A DNA stretch of 64,000 bases from Fusicatenibacter saccharivorans (GTDB lineage: Bacteria; Bacillota; Clostridia; Lachnospirales; Lachnospiraceae): the NCBI RefSeq assembly GCF_015557635.1, contig NZ_JADNOP010000014.1:1-64000 (forward strand), written 5' to 3'. The notes under the pieces are model-generated. The model was not told the origin of the DNA. It did no database searches and saw only the letters and a program-made list of their open reading frames with translations. This document shows positions 45,008-53,860 of the stretch, one piece after another (the first letter of the stretch is position 1; the number at the start of each line of letters is the position of its first letter). A program made the position numbers and the translations under genes.

Positions 45008-46093
45008 ATGGGAAAAATTATACTGACCGGCGACCGACCGACCGGCAAGCTGCATGTAGGACATTACGTTGGTTCACTGCGCCGCCGCGTGGAGCTGCAG
45101 AACTCCGGTGAATTCGATAAAATTTACATCATGATTGCAGACGCACAGGCGCTGACCGACAATGCGGACAACCCGGAGAAGGTGCGCCAGAACATTCTGG
45201 AGGTAGCACTGGATTACCTTTCCTGCGGACTTGATCCGGAAAAGAGCACCATCTTTATCCAGTCTCAGATTCCGGAACTGTGTGAGCTTTCTTTCTATTA
45301 TATGAATCTCGTTACGGTTTCCAGACTGCAGAGAAACCCAACCGTAAAATCGGAGATCCAGATGAGAAACTTTGAGGCGAGCATCCCGGTTGGATTCTTC
45401 ACCTACCCGATCAGCCAGGCAGCCGATATCACTGCATTCAAGGCAACGACCGTTCCGGTTGGAGAGGATCAGATGCCGATGATCGAGCAGACACAGGAGA
45501 TCGTCCACAAATTCAATACGGTTTATGGCGAGGCACTTGTGCAGCCGAAGATTATGCTGCCGGAGAATGATTCCTGCAGACGTCTGCCGGGTATCGATGG
45601 AAAAGCGAAGATGAGTAAATCGCTTGGAAACTGCATTTACCTGTCCGAGGAGCCGGATGAGATCAAGAAAAAAGTCATGAGCATGTACACCGACCCGGAT
45701 CATATCAAGATCACCGACCCGGGCAAGATCGAGGGAAATACCGTATTTACCTATCTCGATGCATTCTGCCAGCCGGAGCACTTCGAGCGCTATCTGCCGG
45801 ATTACGCAAATCTCGACGAGCTGAAAGCGCATTACCAGAGAGGCGGCCTTGGCGATGTCAAAGTGAAGAAGTTCCTGAACAATGTACTGCAGGAGACCTT
45901 AGAGCCGATCCGTAACCGCAGAAAAGAGCTGGAAAAAGACATTCCGGCGATCTACGAGATGCTGAAAAAAGGCAGCGAAGAGGCAGAAAAAGTTGCCGCT
46001 CAGACACTGGCGGATGTCAAAGCAGCCATGAAAATCAACTATTTTGATGATCTGGACCTGATCCGTTCCCAGGCAGAGCGTTACGGCAAATAA
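45008..46093 (+). CDS. trpS: Tryptophanyl-tRNA synthetase
   Basis: Protein of 361 residues, a class I aminoacyl-tRNA synthetase that charges tRNA-Trp. It has the HIGH-type motif [14 protein letters not shown] near the N-terminus and KMSKSLGN as the KMSKS loop (about residue 205). The length is a little above the 330 residues of most bacterial TrpRS. ATG 45008 has AGGAAG-type purines upstream. It is transcribed alone and ends at a strong terminator. Confidence 0.97.
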   Translation: MGKIILTGDRPTGKLHVGHYVGSLRRRVELQNSGEFDKIYIMIADAQALTDNADNPEKVRQNILEVALDYLSCGLDPEKSTIFIQSQIPELCELSFYYMNLVTVSRLQRNPTVKSEIQMRNFEASIPVGFFTYPISQAADITAFKATTVPVGEDQMPMIEQTQEIVHKFNTVYGEALVQPKIMLPENDSCRRLPGIDGKAKMSKSLGNCIYLSEEPDEIKKKVMSMYTDPDHIKITDPGKIEGNTVFTYLDAFCQPEHFERYLPDYANLDELKAHYQRGGLGDVKVKKFLNNVLQETLEPIRNRRKELEKDIPAIYEMLKKGSEEAEKVAAQTLADVKAAMKINYFDDLDLIRSQAERYGK

Positions 46094-46114
46094 TTACCAA
46101 TAGAAGATAAATGG

Positions 46115-46145
46115 AAAAAGCGGACATTATGGTTCCGCTTTTTCT
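46115..46145 (+). terminator. trpS: terminator of trpS
   Basis: AAAAAGCGGA pairs with TCCGCTTTTT around a 9-base loop. Confidence 0.9.
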
Positions 46146-46195
46146 GTTGCAGGGCGGACGAAAGTTCGGAGTCCTGCGGTCGGAGAGGATAGCAT

Positions 46196-46891
46196 ATGGT
46201 CATACATGGATTTCAAAAGCTGACGCTGCTGGATTACCCGGGCAAGGTGGCGTGCACATTGTTTTCGGGCGGATGTAATTTCCGCTGCCCGTTCTGCCAG
46301 AACGGAAATCTCGTGCAGCATCCCGAATGGGAGCCGGTGATTCCGGAGGAGGAGATTTTTGCAGTGCTCGAAAAGCGGCGCGGCGTGCTGGACGGCGTCT
46401 GCGTGACGGGCGGTGAGCCGACGCTGGATCCGGATCTGGAGCGGTTCGTGACGAAAATTAAGGAACTGGGATATCTTGTGAAGCTCGATACGAATGGATA
46501 CCGGCCGGAGATTTTGAAAAAGCTGGTGGAAGAGAAGAAAATCGATTACGTCGCCATGGACATCAAAAACGCGCCGTCCCGGTACGGCGAGACGGCGGGC
46601 GTGAAAAAGATCGATGTGATGCGGATCAATGAGTCGGTCGAGTTTTTAAAGAGCGGCGTGGTGGACTATGAGTTCCGGACAACGCTCTGCAAAGAGCTGC
46701 ATGGAAGGGAAGAGATCGAAGCGATCGGAAAGTGGCTTTCCGGGGCAAAACGGTACTTCCTGCAGAATTACCGGGAATCGGATTATGTGATTGATCCGAG
46801 GTTCTCGGGGTATGCGAGGGAGCAGCTCGAGCGGTTCTGCGAGATCCTGCGCGGAAAGATTGAGACGGTGGAGATCCGCGGCGTGGATTAA
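46196..46891 (+). CDS. Radical SAM activating enzyme (NrdG-type)
   Basis: Protein of 231 residues. The radical SAM cluster motif C-x3-C-x2-C is formed by Cys27, Cys31 and Cys34 in GGCNFRCPFCQNGNLV. CVTGGEPTLDPDL and VKLDTNGYRPE are further hallmarks of glycyl-radical activases. The family is generally annotated as anaerobic ribonucleoside-triphosphate reductase activating protein. It makes a glycyl radical on its partner enzyme. No nrdD or other glycyl-radical enzyme lies within reach, so the partner is unknown. Confidence 0.9.
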   Translation: MVIHGFQKLTLLDYPGKVACTLFSGGCNFRCPFCQNGNLVQHPEWEPVIPEEEIFAVLEKRRGVLDGVCVTGGEPTLDPDLERFVTKIKELGYLVKLDTNGYRPEILKKLVEEKKIDYVAMDIKNAPSRYGETAGVKKIDVMRINESVEFLKSGVVDYEFRTTLCKELHGREEIEAIGKWLSGAKRYFLQNYRESDYVIDPRFSGYAREQLERFCEILRGKIETVEIRGVD

Positions 46892-46899
46892 AAAACGCT

Positions 46900-48081
46900 T
46901 TAAAGCGTGCGGTACCAGTAGCCGAAGCGGGCATCGGGCGCGAGCTCGGAGGGGCGCATCGCCTGCTTGAAGTGGAAAAAGCCGAAGAGGCTTGCCATGA
47001 ACTGCTCATTCGGCGTGTAGACGCCGGGGACACCGAAATACCAGAGTTCCTGCTGGTCGCGGTTCCGGGCGAGGAGCAGATGGCGATAGGACGAGGAGCC
47101 ATGGAGGACGAAGCGGTTCGCATCCACCGAAAGACCGGCGGCGCGGAGCTGTGGAAGATCGTCGAGTGAGAGGCGCAGGCAGTCGGTCAGATCATCATCT
47201 GGGAACGGGTGGAACTCCGGGAACTGGTCCTGAAGCTGGAGATAGAGAGCAGCGCGGGACGGCGGCACGGCTGCTGCGGCGGGAAAATCGGCGGAAGTCA
47301 TATGTAGCGGCTGGGCGGCAGAATCCGGGATGGGCTGCGGCGGTTCCGGGTTGGCAGAGGGATAGCTTTCTGCGGTTTTCACAGATTCCGCGGATGCGGG
47401 ATGGAGTGTGTTGGCGGATGATTGCGTGATCCTGTCTGCAGGAACGGTGTTTACCGTGTTAGTTGATGTGGATTCTGTGGAGACGGTGGATTCCGGGTTG
47501 GAATTTTGTGGATAAAGTTCGGAATTGCTGCTGAATTCTGTGGAAAGTTCATCGAACTGTGCTTTTGAAGCGTCTGATGATGGCAGGGACTGCGCAGGTA
47601 CGGCGGGATCCAGAGGTTCGGGTGTTTCGGCAGTTTTCTCTTCGGTCGGTCTGGCACCATTGTCTGCGGATGTTTTGGGCTCCTGCGGGAGCGTGGGAGC
47701 GAAAAACTCCGGCTGAATCGGAAGATCGTCCCACTGGGTGGCGATGACACCGGTCTGGCGGCAGAGCAGGATCAGACCGCCAAGCTCGTCGAGCGTGACA
47801 TCCGTCTGCCCAATGGAATTGGAGTGCGTGAAGAGCTTTCCGCTTGTGGAGGAGCGACCCGCGAGGAGATTTCCGAGCGGAATGCCGTACATCCGCCCTG
47901 ACCGGCGGATAAATCCGTAGACCGTGACCGAGGTCTCCGGCGGAAGCGACGGCGATTTGATCTGGAAGTCCATGCGGCAGAAACCGTTCTGCGACTCCAC
48001 GCGGACAAAGCCGCAGCATCCGCCCTTGCGGTTGTTCGGGTATTCGTATAGATAGGCAATGAAACGCCGGTAATCAGACAT
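46900..48081 (-). CDS. Conserved two-domain protein with disordered middle (DUF6128-like)
   Basis: Protein of 393 residues. A folded N-terminal domain (about 1-125, MSDYRRFIAYLYEYPNNRKG and later GGLILLCRQTG) is separated by about 130 residues of Ser/Thr/Pro/Glu-rich disordered sequence from a C-terminal domain (about 275-393, with YRHLLLARNRDQQELWYFGV and a final FGYWYRTL). The plan resembles uncharacterised Lachnospiraceae proteins with a C-terminal DUF6128; I am not certain of the number. ATG 48081 follows CAGGAGG by five bases; the longer frame upstream is not needed. It is divergent from tadA and convergent with the radical SAM gene, only eight bases away. The function is unknown. Confidence 0.7.
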   Translation of the reverse strand: MSDYRRFIAYLYEYPNNRKGGCCGFVRVESQNGFCRMDFQIKSPSLPPETSVTVYGFIRRSGRMYGIPLGNLLAGRSSTSGKLFTHSNSIGQTDVTLDELGGLILLCRQTGVIATQWDDLPIQPEFFAPTLPQEPKTSADNGARPTEEKTAETPEPLDPAVPAQSLPSSDASKAQFDELSTEFSSNSELYPQNSNPESTVSTESTSTNTVNTVPADRITQSSANTLHPASAESVKTAESYPSANPEPPQPIPDSAAQPLHMTSADFPAAAAVPPSRAALYLQLQDQFPEFHPFPDDDLTDCLRLSLDDLPQLRAAGLSVDANRFVLHGSSSYRHLLLARNRDQQELWYFGVPGVYTPNEQFMASLFGFFHFKQAMRPSELAPDARFGYWYRTL

Positions 48082-48188
48082 AAAAACCTCCTGCATAGAA
48101 GTAAAAAGAGTAGAAAAAGATACTGCGCTACAGTTCACGATATGCGGGAAGGACAGAAAATATACGCAGAGAAGAAAGGAAGTGCACA

Positions 48189-48737
48189 ATGGAAGAAGAA
48201 ACAAAGCTGGAAACGCCGGAGGAAAAAGCGCACCGGAAAGAACGGGAACGCTTCATGCGCCAGGCGATTACGCAGGCGAAGAAAGCGGAAAAGCTGATGG
48301 AAGTGCCGATCGGCTGTGTGATTGTGTACGAGGGAAAGGTGATTGCGCGGGGCTATAACCGCAGAAATACGGATAAAAACACGCTGTCCCACGCGGAACT
48401 GAATGCGATCCGGAAAGCCAGCAAAAAGCTCGGCGACTGGCGGCTGGAGGGCTGTACGTTGTATGTCACCCTGGAACCGTGCCAGATGTGCGCCGGTGCG
48501 ATCGTACAGGCGAGAGTCAGCGAAGTCGTCATCGGCAGCATGAACCCGAAGGCGGGCTGCGCGGGATCGATCTTAAATATGCTGGAAATGCACGAGTTTA
48601 ACCATCAAGTGAAGGTCGAGCGCGGCGTGCTGAAAGAAGAGTGCTCGGAGATGCTGAGTGCGTTTTTCCGGAGACTGCGGGTGGTGAAAAAGAAGAAAAA
48701 AGAAGAGAGGAAGAGGGCGGAAGAAGGGAAAGAATAA
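48189..48737 (+). CDS. tadA: tRNA-specific adenosine deaminase TadA
   Basis: Protein of 182 residues. TadA converts A34 of tRNA-Arg(ACG) to inosine. The zinc-binding deaminase motif is complete: His68 and Glu70 in LSHAELNAI, and Cys98 and Cys101 in LEPCQMCAGAI. About 20 extra charged residues precede the core and a Lys/Glu-rich tail follows, so it is longer than the 150-residue norm. It stands just ahead of a tRNA-Ser gene. AAGGAAG precedes ATG 48189. Confidence 0.95.
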   Translation: MEEETKLETPEEKAHRKERERFMRQAITQAKKAEKLMEVPIGCVIVYEGKVIARGYNRRNTDKNTLSHAELNAIRKASKKLGDWRLEGCTLYVTLEPCQMCAGAIVQARVSEVVIGSMNPKAGCAGSILNMLEMHEFNHQVKVERGVLKEECSEMLSAFFRRLRVVKKKKKEERKRAEEGKE

Positions 48738-48744
48738 AAGAAGA

Positions 48745-48771
48745 GGCAGCATCGGGATGGGATGCTGCCTG
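48745..48771 (+). terminator. hairpin after tadA
   Basis: AGGCAGCATC pairs with GATGCTGCCT around a short loop; the T tract is poor. Confidence 0.55.
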
Positions 48772-48864
48772 AGGAAGATTATTTGTTTGAGTAAGTTGCA
48801 CTTTCGAATATTTCCGTAAAAAATACAATCCCCGCATTTCCAGCAGAAACCATCGAAAAAATCA

Positions 48865-48893
48865 TTGACGAATCCCGAAAAAAGCACTATAAT
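48865..48893 (+). promoter_or_regulatory. Promoter of tRNA-Ser
   Basis: TTGACG (48865-48870), 17 bases, TATAAT (48888-48893), 23 bases upstream of the tRNA. Confidence 0.88.
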
Positions 48894-48916
48894 ATATGAT
48901 GTATTTGACAAAATAC

Positions 48917-49002
48917 GGAGAAGTACCCAAGAGGCTGAAGGGTCTGGCTTCGAACACCAGTAGGTCGGAAACGGCGCAAGGGTTCAAATCCCTTCTTCTC
49001 CG
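48917..49002 (+). tRNA. tRNA-Ser (anticodon CGA)
   Basis: GGAGAAG and CTTCTCC form the acceptor stem. A D-arm, the anticodon loop TTCGAAC with CGA at positions 34-36, a long class II variable arm and the T-loop GTTCAAATC follow in order. Length is 86 bases, and CCA is not encoded. It reads UCG codons. It has its own promoter and terminator. Confidence 0.96.
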
Positions 49003-49009
49003 CTATGCA

Positions 49010-49057
49010 AAAAAGAGACAGCAAAAGATTGAAAAATCGAAAAAGCTGTCTCTTTTT
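49010..49057 (+). terminator. terminator after tRNA-Ser
   Basis: AAAAAGAGACAGC pairs with GCTGTCTCTTTTT. Confidence 0.9.
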
Positions 49058-49173
49058 CTGTGAGAAATTATGAAATAGATGCAAAACAAAAGAAACAAAG
49101 ACAGAAAAAGCATCGTCAGTTCACGAAAAGGGACCGATGCACAACAAAGCAAAATAAAAAGGAGAGACAATAC

Positions 49174-50607
49174 ATGGCGCAGTTACCACAGGAATTTCTG
49201 ACCCGCATGCAGGAAATGCTGGGCGATGAATTTGATGCATTTTTAACTTCCTACGACGCACCCCGCACAGCCGGGCTGCGTGTGAATACAAAAAAATGCC
49301 GGACCGAAGATTTCCCGCCGCTTGTTCCGGGAACGTGGAAGAAAATTCCGTGGATTCCAAACGGCTATTTCGTGCCGGACGGCATGCGCATGGGCCAGTC
49401 TCCGCTGTATGCAGCAGGCGTCTTCTATCTGCAGGAGCCAAGCGCCATGACCCCGGCGTCCCGCCTCCCGATCGAACCGGGTGAGCGTGTGCTCGATCTC
49501 TGCGCCGCACCGGGCGGCAAGGCAACCGAGCTGAATGCGCGCCTGAAAGGAACCGGCCTTCTTGTTGCCAATGACATCAGCAACGCCCGCGCCAAAGCAC
49601 TGCTGCGCAATCTGGAGCTGTTCGGAAGCGAAAACGTGCTTGTCACCAATGAGACACCGGCAGGCCTTGCAGACGTCTTCCCGGGCTTCTTCGATAAAAT
49701 CCTCGTGGATGCACCGTGCTCCGGCGAGGGCATGTTCCGGAAAGACGAGGCAGTCATCGGCACCTGGACCCCGGAGCGGCCGGATTTCTTTGCGGATCTG
49801 CAGCGCGAGATCACCTCGAATGCTGTCAAAATGCTGCGTCCGGGCGGCCTCATGATGTATTCGACGTGTACCTTCGCCCCGCAGGAGGACGAGGGAACCG
49901 TTTCTTTTCTTCTGGAAAACTTCCCGGAAATGGAACTGATCGAGATGGAAGGCTACGAAGGTTTTTCAAAAGGCAATCCAGTCTGGGGAAACGGCGATCC
50001 GGAGATCGAAAAGACCGTGCGCATCTGGCCGCACAAAATGAACGGCGAGGGCCATTACCTTGCCCTGTTCCGCAAAAAAGGCGAAGCCATTCCTTATGAG
50101 ACAGAAGAAAAACCGATCGAAAAGAAAAACAAAAAACAGAAAAACCGGAAAAAAGACCGCGGAACGGAAGCACCGGGTCCGTCGAAAGCAGAAAAACAGA
50201 TCCTTTCCGATTTCCTGTCCCGGATGACAGCACCGATCCCTGTGGAGGAACTGGAAGTCCGCGCCGGAAAAGTATACCATTCCCCGTCCCTGCCGGATGG
50301 CGTGCGGAATCTTCATTTCCTGCGGAACGGTCTGTATCTCGGTGAACTGAAAAAAGACCGTTTCGAGCCGTCACAGCCGTTTGCCGTGACACTCTCCGCG
50401 GACAAGTTCAAAGATTACATGAATTTAAAGGCAGATGACGAGCGTACCGAAAAATATCTCCACGGTGAGACAATTTCCGTAGAGCCGGGAGAGACCGCAT
50501 CGCCGTCGGGCTGGAAGCTGGTCTGCGTCGATGGATTCGGCCTTGGATGGGGCAAACTGGTCAATGGAACCTTGAAAAATAAGTACCCTGTTGGATGGAG
50601 AAAGTAG
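49174..50607 (+). CDS. rRNA cytosine-C5 methyltransferase, RsmF/NOL1-NOP2-Sun type
   Basis: Protein of 477 residues. These enzymes methylate cytosine in 16S rRNA with S-adenosylmethionine. Visible are VLDLCAAPGGKATEL (SAM-binding motif I), DAPCSGEGMFRKDE (motif IV with the Cys of PCSG) and YSTCTFAPQEDEG (motif VI with the catalytic Cys). A C-terminal RNA-binding extension of about 150 residues follows after a Lys-rich linker, as in the RsmF/YebU branch. AAGGAGA precedes ATG 49174; the open frame upstream overlaps the tRNA terminator and is not coding. Confidence 0.94.
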   Translation: MAQLPQEFLTRMQEMLGDEFDAFLTSYDAPRTAGLRVNTKKCRTEDFPPLVPGTWKKIPWIPNGYFVPDGMRMGQSPLYAAGVFYLQEPSAMTPASRLPIEPGERVLDLCAAPGGKATELNARLKGTGLLVANDISNARAKALLRNLELFGSENVLVTNETPAGLADVFPGFFDKILVDAPCSGEGMFRKDEAVIGTWTPERPDFFADLQREITSNAVKMLRPGGLMMYSTCTFAPQEDEGTVSFLLENFPEMELIEMEGYEGFSKGNPVWGNGDPEIEKTVRIWPHKMNGEGHYLALFRKKGEAIPYETEEKPIEKKNKKQKNRKKDRGTEAPGPSKAEKQILSDFLSRMTAPIPVEELEVRAGKVYHSPSLPDGVRNLHFLRNGLYLGELKKDRFEPSQPFAVTLSADKFKDYMNLKADDERTEKYLHGETISVEPGETASPSGWKLVCVDGFGLGWGKLVNGTLKNKYPVGWRK

Positions 50608-50797
50608 AAAAATCATGCCAGTTTTTGCAGGAAAAACGTCGAAATATTACAAAGTTATTAACAGAAATTAAAAAAGACTTTCATTTCAGACATACTTGTG
50701 TTATAATGGCAAAGTACGGCGGGAAAAAAGACCCATTTTCCGCAGTAACTTGGAGTGACAATCAGCAACAGAACGTAATAAGTATGAGGTGTACGAC

Positions 50798-52099
50798 ATG
50801 AAAAAAAAGAAATTATTCAGCCTGGTTTTGGCCACAGTGCTTACGGCAGCAACCGTTCTGCCATGCTATGGTGCCAGTACAAAGGAGAAAATTTCAAATG
50901 CTCAGGCAGAACAGGCTGCCGCACAGTCTCAGCTTGACAGCATACAGAGCAGGATTGACGAACTCAATTCCAAAAAGGGACAATCAGAAGAATATCTTTC
51001 CGAACTGAACCAGCAGCTGGACGATCTGCAGAACCGTCTGCAGGAGCTTCAGGATCAGTATGATGCGAAGCAGAACGAACTGGTACAGATTCAGGCAGAT
51101 CTGGAAGATGCAAAAGCAAAAGAAGAAGAGCAGTACGAGGCGATGAAGCTCCGTATCCAGTATATGTATGAAAATTCCTCCGGAAACGGATACATGGCAA
51201 TGCTCTTTTCTTCCAAAAGCATTTCAGAGCTGATCAGCCGGGCAGAATACATACAGAAAATTTCCGATTTCGACCGCGATCTTATGCAGGAGTATGAGGA
51301 CACGGTAAACCAGGTAAAAGAAAAAGAAACACAGGTGCAGGAAGAGCAGGCAGCGATCGTAGAACTGCAGCAGCAGAGCAGCGATCAGCAGGAAGCCATC
51401 CAGGAGCTGTACGCAGCAGCTTATCAGGAACTCCGTACCTACTCAGCAGAGTTGGACGATGCAAAATCCAGCGAGAGTGCACTGGTAGATGAAATCAACA
51501 GCAAAGCAGATGCAATCAACGACCTGATCCGTCAGGCGAAAGAAGAGGAGATTGCAGCGCAGAAGAAAGCAGAAGAGGAAGCAGCCGCAGCAGCCGCCGC
51601 ACAGCAGGCTGCCGCAGAAGCTGAGGCAGAGGCCGCCAGAAAACAGGCAGCCGAGGCAGAGGCCGCAAGAGTCGCAGCCGCAGAAGCAGCAAATGCCGCA
51701 GCGAAAGCAGATACCGATACAAGCAGCAGCTCCGGAAGCAGTTCTTCGGACAGCAGCGCATCCTCCACGACAACGGAGAGTCCATCCGCGTCAGATACTT
51801 CCAGCAGCTCCTCCAGCGGAACATACCTTGGAAGATTTAAACTGACAGGCTATTGCTCCTGTTCCATCTGTACCGGACAGTGGTCCGGCGGATCCACCGC
51901 GAGCGGAACCACACCGACCGCAGGAAGAACGATCGCCATGGGCGGTGTACCATTCGGAACGAAACTGATGATCAACGGCCAGGTTTACACGGTAGAAGAC
52001 CGCGGAACCGCTTACGGCCACGTAGACATCTTCTGCAGCAGCCATTCCGAGGCGCTGAGCTTCGGCGTGCAGTATGCAGATGTATATCAGCTGAGCTGA
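50798..52099 (+). CDS. Secreted coiled-coil protein with C-terminal 3D domain (cell-wall hydrolase type)
   Basis: Protein of 433 residues. A signal peptide (about 1-26, cut near CYGAS) is followed by a long coiled coil (about 30-260, SQLDSIQSRIDELNSKK onward) similar to the CwlO/PcsB N-terminal regulatory region. An Ala/Glu-rich helix and a Ser-rich linker come next. The C-terminal 3D domain (about 345-433, with FKLTGYCSCSICTGQWSGGS and VEDRGTAYGHVDIFCSSHSE) keeps the acidic residues that give the fold its name and are thought to act in peptidoglycan cleavage. ATG 50798 follows GAGGTG. It is transcribed alone from a promoter with TATAAT near 50703. Confidence 0.9.
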   Translation: MKKKKLFSLVLATVLTAATVLPCYGASTKEKISNAQAEQAAAQSQLDSIQSRIDELNSKKGQSEEYLSELNQQLDDLQNRLQELQDQYDAKQNELVQIQADLEDAKAKEEEQYEAMKLRIQYMYENSSGNGYMAMLFSSKSISELISRAEYIQKISDFDRDLMQEYEDTVNQVKEKETQVQEEQAAIVELQQQSSDQQEAIQELYAAAYQELRTYSAELDDAKSSESALVDEINSKADAINDLIRQAKEEEIAAQKKAEEEAAAAAAAQQAAAEAEAEAARKQAAEAEAARVAAAEAANAAAKADTDTSSSSGSSSSDSSASSTTTESPSASDTSSSSSSGTYLGRFKLTGYCSCSICTGQWSGGSTASGTTPTAGRTIAMGGVPFGTKLMINGQVYTVEDRGTAYGHVDIFCSSHSEALSFGVQYADVYQLS

Positions 52100-52111
52100 G
52101 AAACAAAGATA

Positions 52112-52153
52112 AGAGATATGCCGGAACAGAACTTCCGGCATATCTCTTTTTTT
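52112..52153 (+). terminator. terminator of the 3D-domain gene
   Basis: A 15-bp perfect stem, AGAGATATGCCGGAA with its complement, and seven T. Confidence 0.95.
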
Positions 52154-52265
52154 GACTTTCTCAGAAACTGTCATTCTAAAAGAACACCAAAAAGGCCGCA
52201 AACCCGTGTAAAATGTACCTTTTGAAGCAATAATAAAAAAAATTAAAAAAATTTCAAAAAAGGTG

Positions 52266-52294
52266 TTGACATTCCTATAGACATCATATATAAT
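52266..52294 (+). promoter_or_regulatory. Promoter of tRNA-Pro
   Basis: TTGACA (52266-52271), 17 bases, TATAAT (52289-52294): a full consensus promoter 40 bases before the tRNA. Confidence 0.92.
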
Positions 52295-52333
52295 AGCTAT
52301 TGTTGACGGACGAGAGTTCAGAAAACAAAAAAT

Positions 52334-52407
52334 CGAAGCGTGGCTCAGTTTGGTAGAGCGCTGCGTTCGGGACGCAGAGGTCGTGGGTTCGAATCCCGTC
52401 GCTTCGA
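52334..52407 (+). tRNA. tRNA-Pro (anticodon CGG)
   Basis: CGAAGCG and CGCTTCG form the acceptor stem. The anticodon loop is TTCGGGA with CGG at positions 34-36, and the T-loop is GTTCGAATC. Length is 74 bases with a discriminator A; CCA is not encoded. It reads CCG codons. A terminator follows at 52417-52458. Confidence 0.97.
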
Positions 52408-52416
52408 CTGGAATGA

Positions 52417-52458
52417 AAATGCCGAAAGCCTTGACAATCAAGAGCTTCGGCATTTTTT
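52417..52458 (+). terminator. terminator after tRNA-Pro
   Basis: AAATGCCGAA and GC pair with GC and TTCGGCATTT, with an unpaired A, followed by T6. Confidence 0.85.
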
Positions 52459-52564
52459 CGTATGTCAGAAAGAGAACAGGAAAACAGGGAAAAATATCTG
52501 GTCACGAATTTAGTCACGAATTTTTCAGACCGATAGGAAAAGAGTACACGAGGAGGAAATTTTT

Positions 52565-53350
52565 GTGAAAGCATTATTTTTTGATATTGATGGAACGTTA
52601 CTGAGTGAGATTACAAAAGAAATTCCGCAGAGCGCGCTCGATGCATTGAAAAAGACAGCGGAAAAAGGAAATCTTACGTTTATTAATACCGGCCGCACCT
52701 GGTCGGAGCTGCCCGAGGAGCTGAAAAAGCTTCCATTTTCCGGATTTCTGTGCGGCTGCGGGACCTATCTGCGCCGGGACGGCGAAATCCTGATGCATCA
52801 GACGATTCCGAAAAAGCGCTGTGAGGAAATCCCGGTTATTTTAAAGGAGTGCAGGATCGGCATGATTCTGGAGGGAACGGATAATGTTTATTTTTCGTCG
52901 GAGGTATCCCGTTTTCGGGAGGTCGAGCAGACCCGTGCCTATTTCGCTGCTGTCGGAATCGGACTCGCGGAGACAGCGGAGACAAAAGGAATCATCTACG
53001 ATAAATTTTGCATCGTAACCGATGCACAGTCTGATATAGAACGTATGTACCGTGAGTTTGAGCAGGAGTTTGATATCATGGACCGTCGCGGTGGTGTATA
53101 CGAACTCGTTCCGCACGGCTGCAGCAAAGGAACAGCTGTGGACTATGCACTGAAACAGTTTCAGCTGGAGAAAGAAGATGCATACGTATTTGGCGACAGC
53201 AGCAACGACCTTACCATGTTCCGGTGCGGCGCACACACCATTGCGCTTGGAAAACATGATGAGATTCTGGATCCGTACACAGAGTACGTAACCGATACCG
53301 TCGAGCGGGACGGCGTGGCAAAGGCGATGGAGCATTACGGATTGATCTGA
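52565..53350 (+). CDS. HAD-superfamily hydrolase (Cof type)
   Basis: Protein of 261 residues. The catalytic DxD motif is FFDIDGTLL with Asp7 and Asp9. Motif II is INTGRTW, and motif IV is VFGDSSNDLTMF near residue 215. Members of this Cof/YidA branch dephosphorylate sugar phosphates or flavin phosphates in the cytosol. GTG 52565 is the start, with AGGAGG eight bases upstream. It is transcribed alone and ends at a hairpin. Confidence 0.92.
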   Translation: MKALFFDIDGTLLSEITKEIPQSALDALKKTAEKGNLTFINTGRTWSELPEELKKLPFSGFLCGCGTYLRRDGEILMHQTIPKKRCEEIPVILKECRIGMILEGTDNVYFSSEVSRFREVEQTRAYFAAVGIGLAETAETKGIIYDKFCIVTDAQSDIERMYREFEQEFDIMDRRGGVYELVPHGCSKGTAVDYALKQFQLEKEDAYVFGDSSNDLTMFRCGAHTIALGKHDEILDPYTEYVTDTVERDGVAKAMEHYGLI

Positions 53351-53367
53351 CAGAAAAAAAGAAAGCG

Positions 53368-53410
53368 AAGGGGCGCATTTGAAAAGAAATTTTCAGGTGC
53401 GCCCCTTTGG
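53368..53410 (+). terminator. terminator of the HAD gene
   Basis: AAGGGGCGCA pairs with TGCGCCCCTT across a structured loop. The T run is short. Confidence 0.7.
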
Positions 53411-53553
53411 TTGCAATTTTCTGAAAAAGGAAACAAGAAAAGCAGCGTCTGAAAAGGTATGTGCATTGCAAAGTAAAAAATTTCATGGTAATATAAAAAT
53501 GAGTTTTTATGTATATTTGTAATGATACCAGGAGGTGAGCGTTCAGAAGTTCC

Positions 53554-53714
53554 ATGGAAACAGAAAAAAATCAGATAAATAAAAAAAGCCTCAGATACCG
53601 TTTTACAGCAGGAACGATCGGAGTAAGTGTCTGGCAGCAGGAATGAATGCTCACTTGGCAAAGCCTATAAAAATTGAAAACATAAAGAGAATTTTGTATG
53701 AATATTGTGTGTAG
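53554..53714 (+). pseudogene. Remnant of a hybrid histidine kinase, internally deleted
   Basis: From ATG 53554 a frame of 30 codons begins METEKNQINKKSLRYRFTAG, like the basic N-terminus before a membrane anchor, and stops at 53644. In another frame 53616-53714 encodes DRSKCLAAGMNAHLAKPIKI and then ENIKRILYEY, the C-terminal helix of a receiver domain with the usual GMNAH-x-AKP motif. The middle of the gene is missing. A promoter-like TTGCAA/TAATAT pair lies near 53465-53493. The rest of the 510-base gap has no gene. Confidence 0.6.
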
Positions 53715-53860
53715 TGGCTGCAACTTCTCAAATCCGTATATCTGTTTTTCACGTTTTGTAGGATATTATAACGTAAATGTAAAACTGGCAGGGACAGGTT
53801 CTCTGTATACAGATAAAAGCAGGATAATGAAGTATAAAACAGAGAGAGGATTTTTATAAA

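Noticed and set aside
53715-53860. Riboswitch (cyclic di-GMP type) before the PAS hybrid kinase
   Set aside because: The conserved core motifs of that riboswitch are absent, and only a weak ATATTATAA promoter-like stretch is visible.
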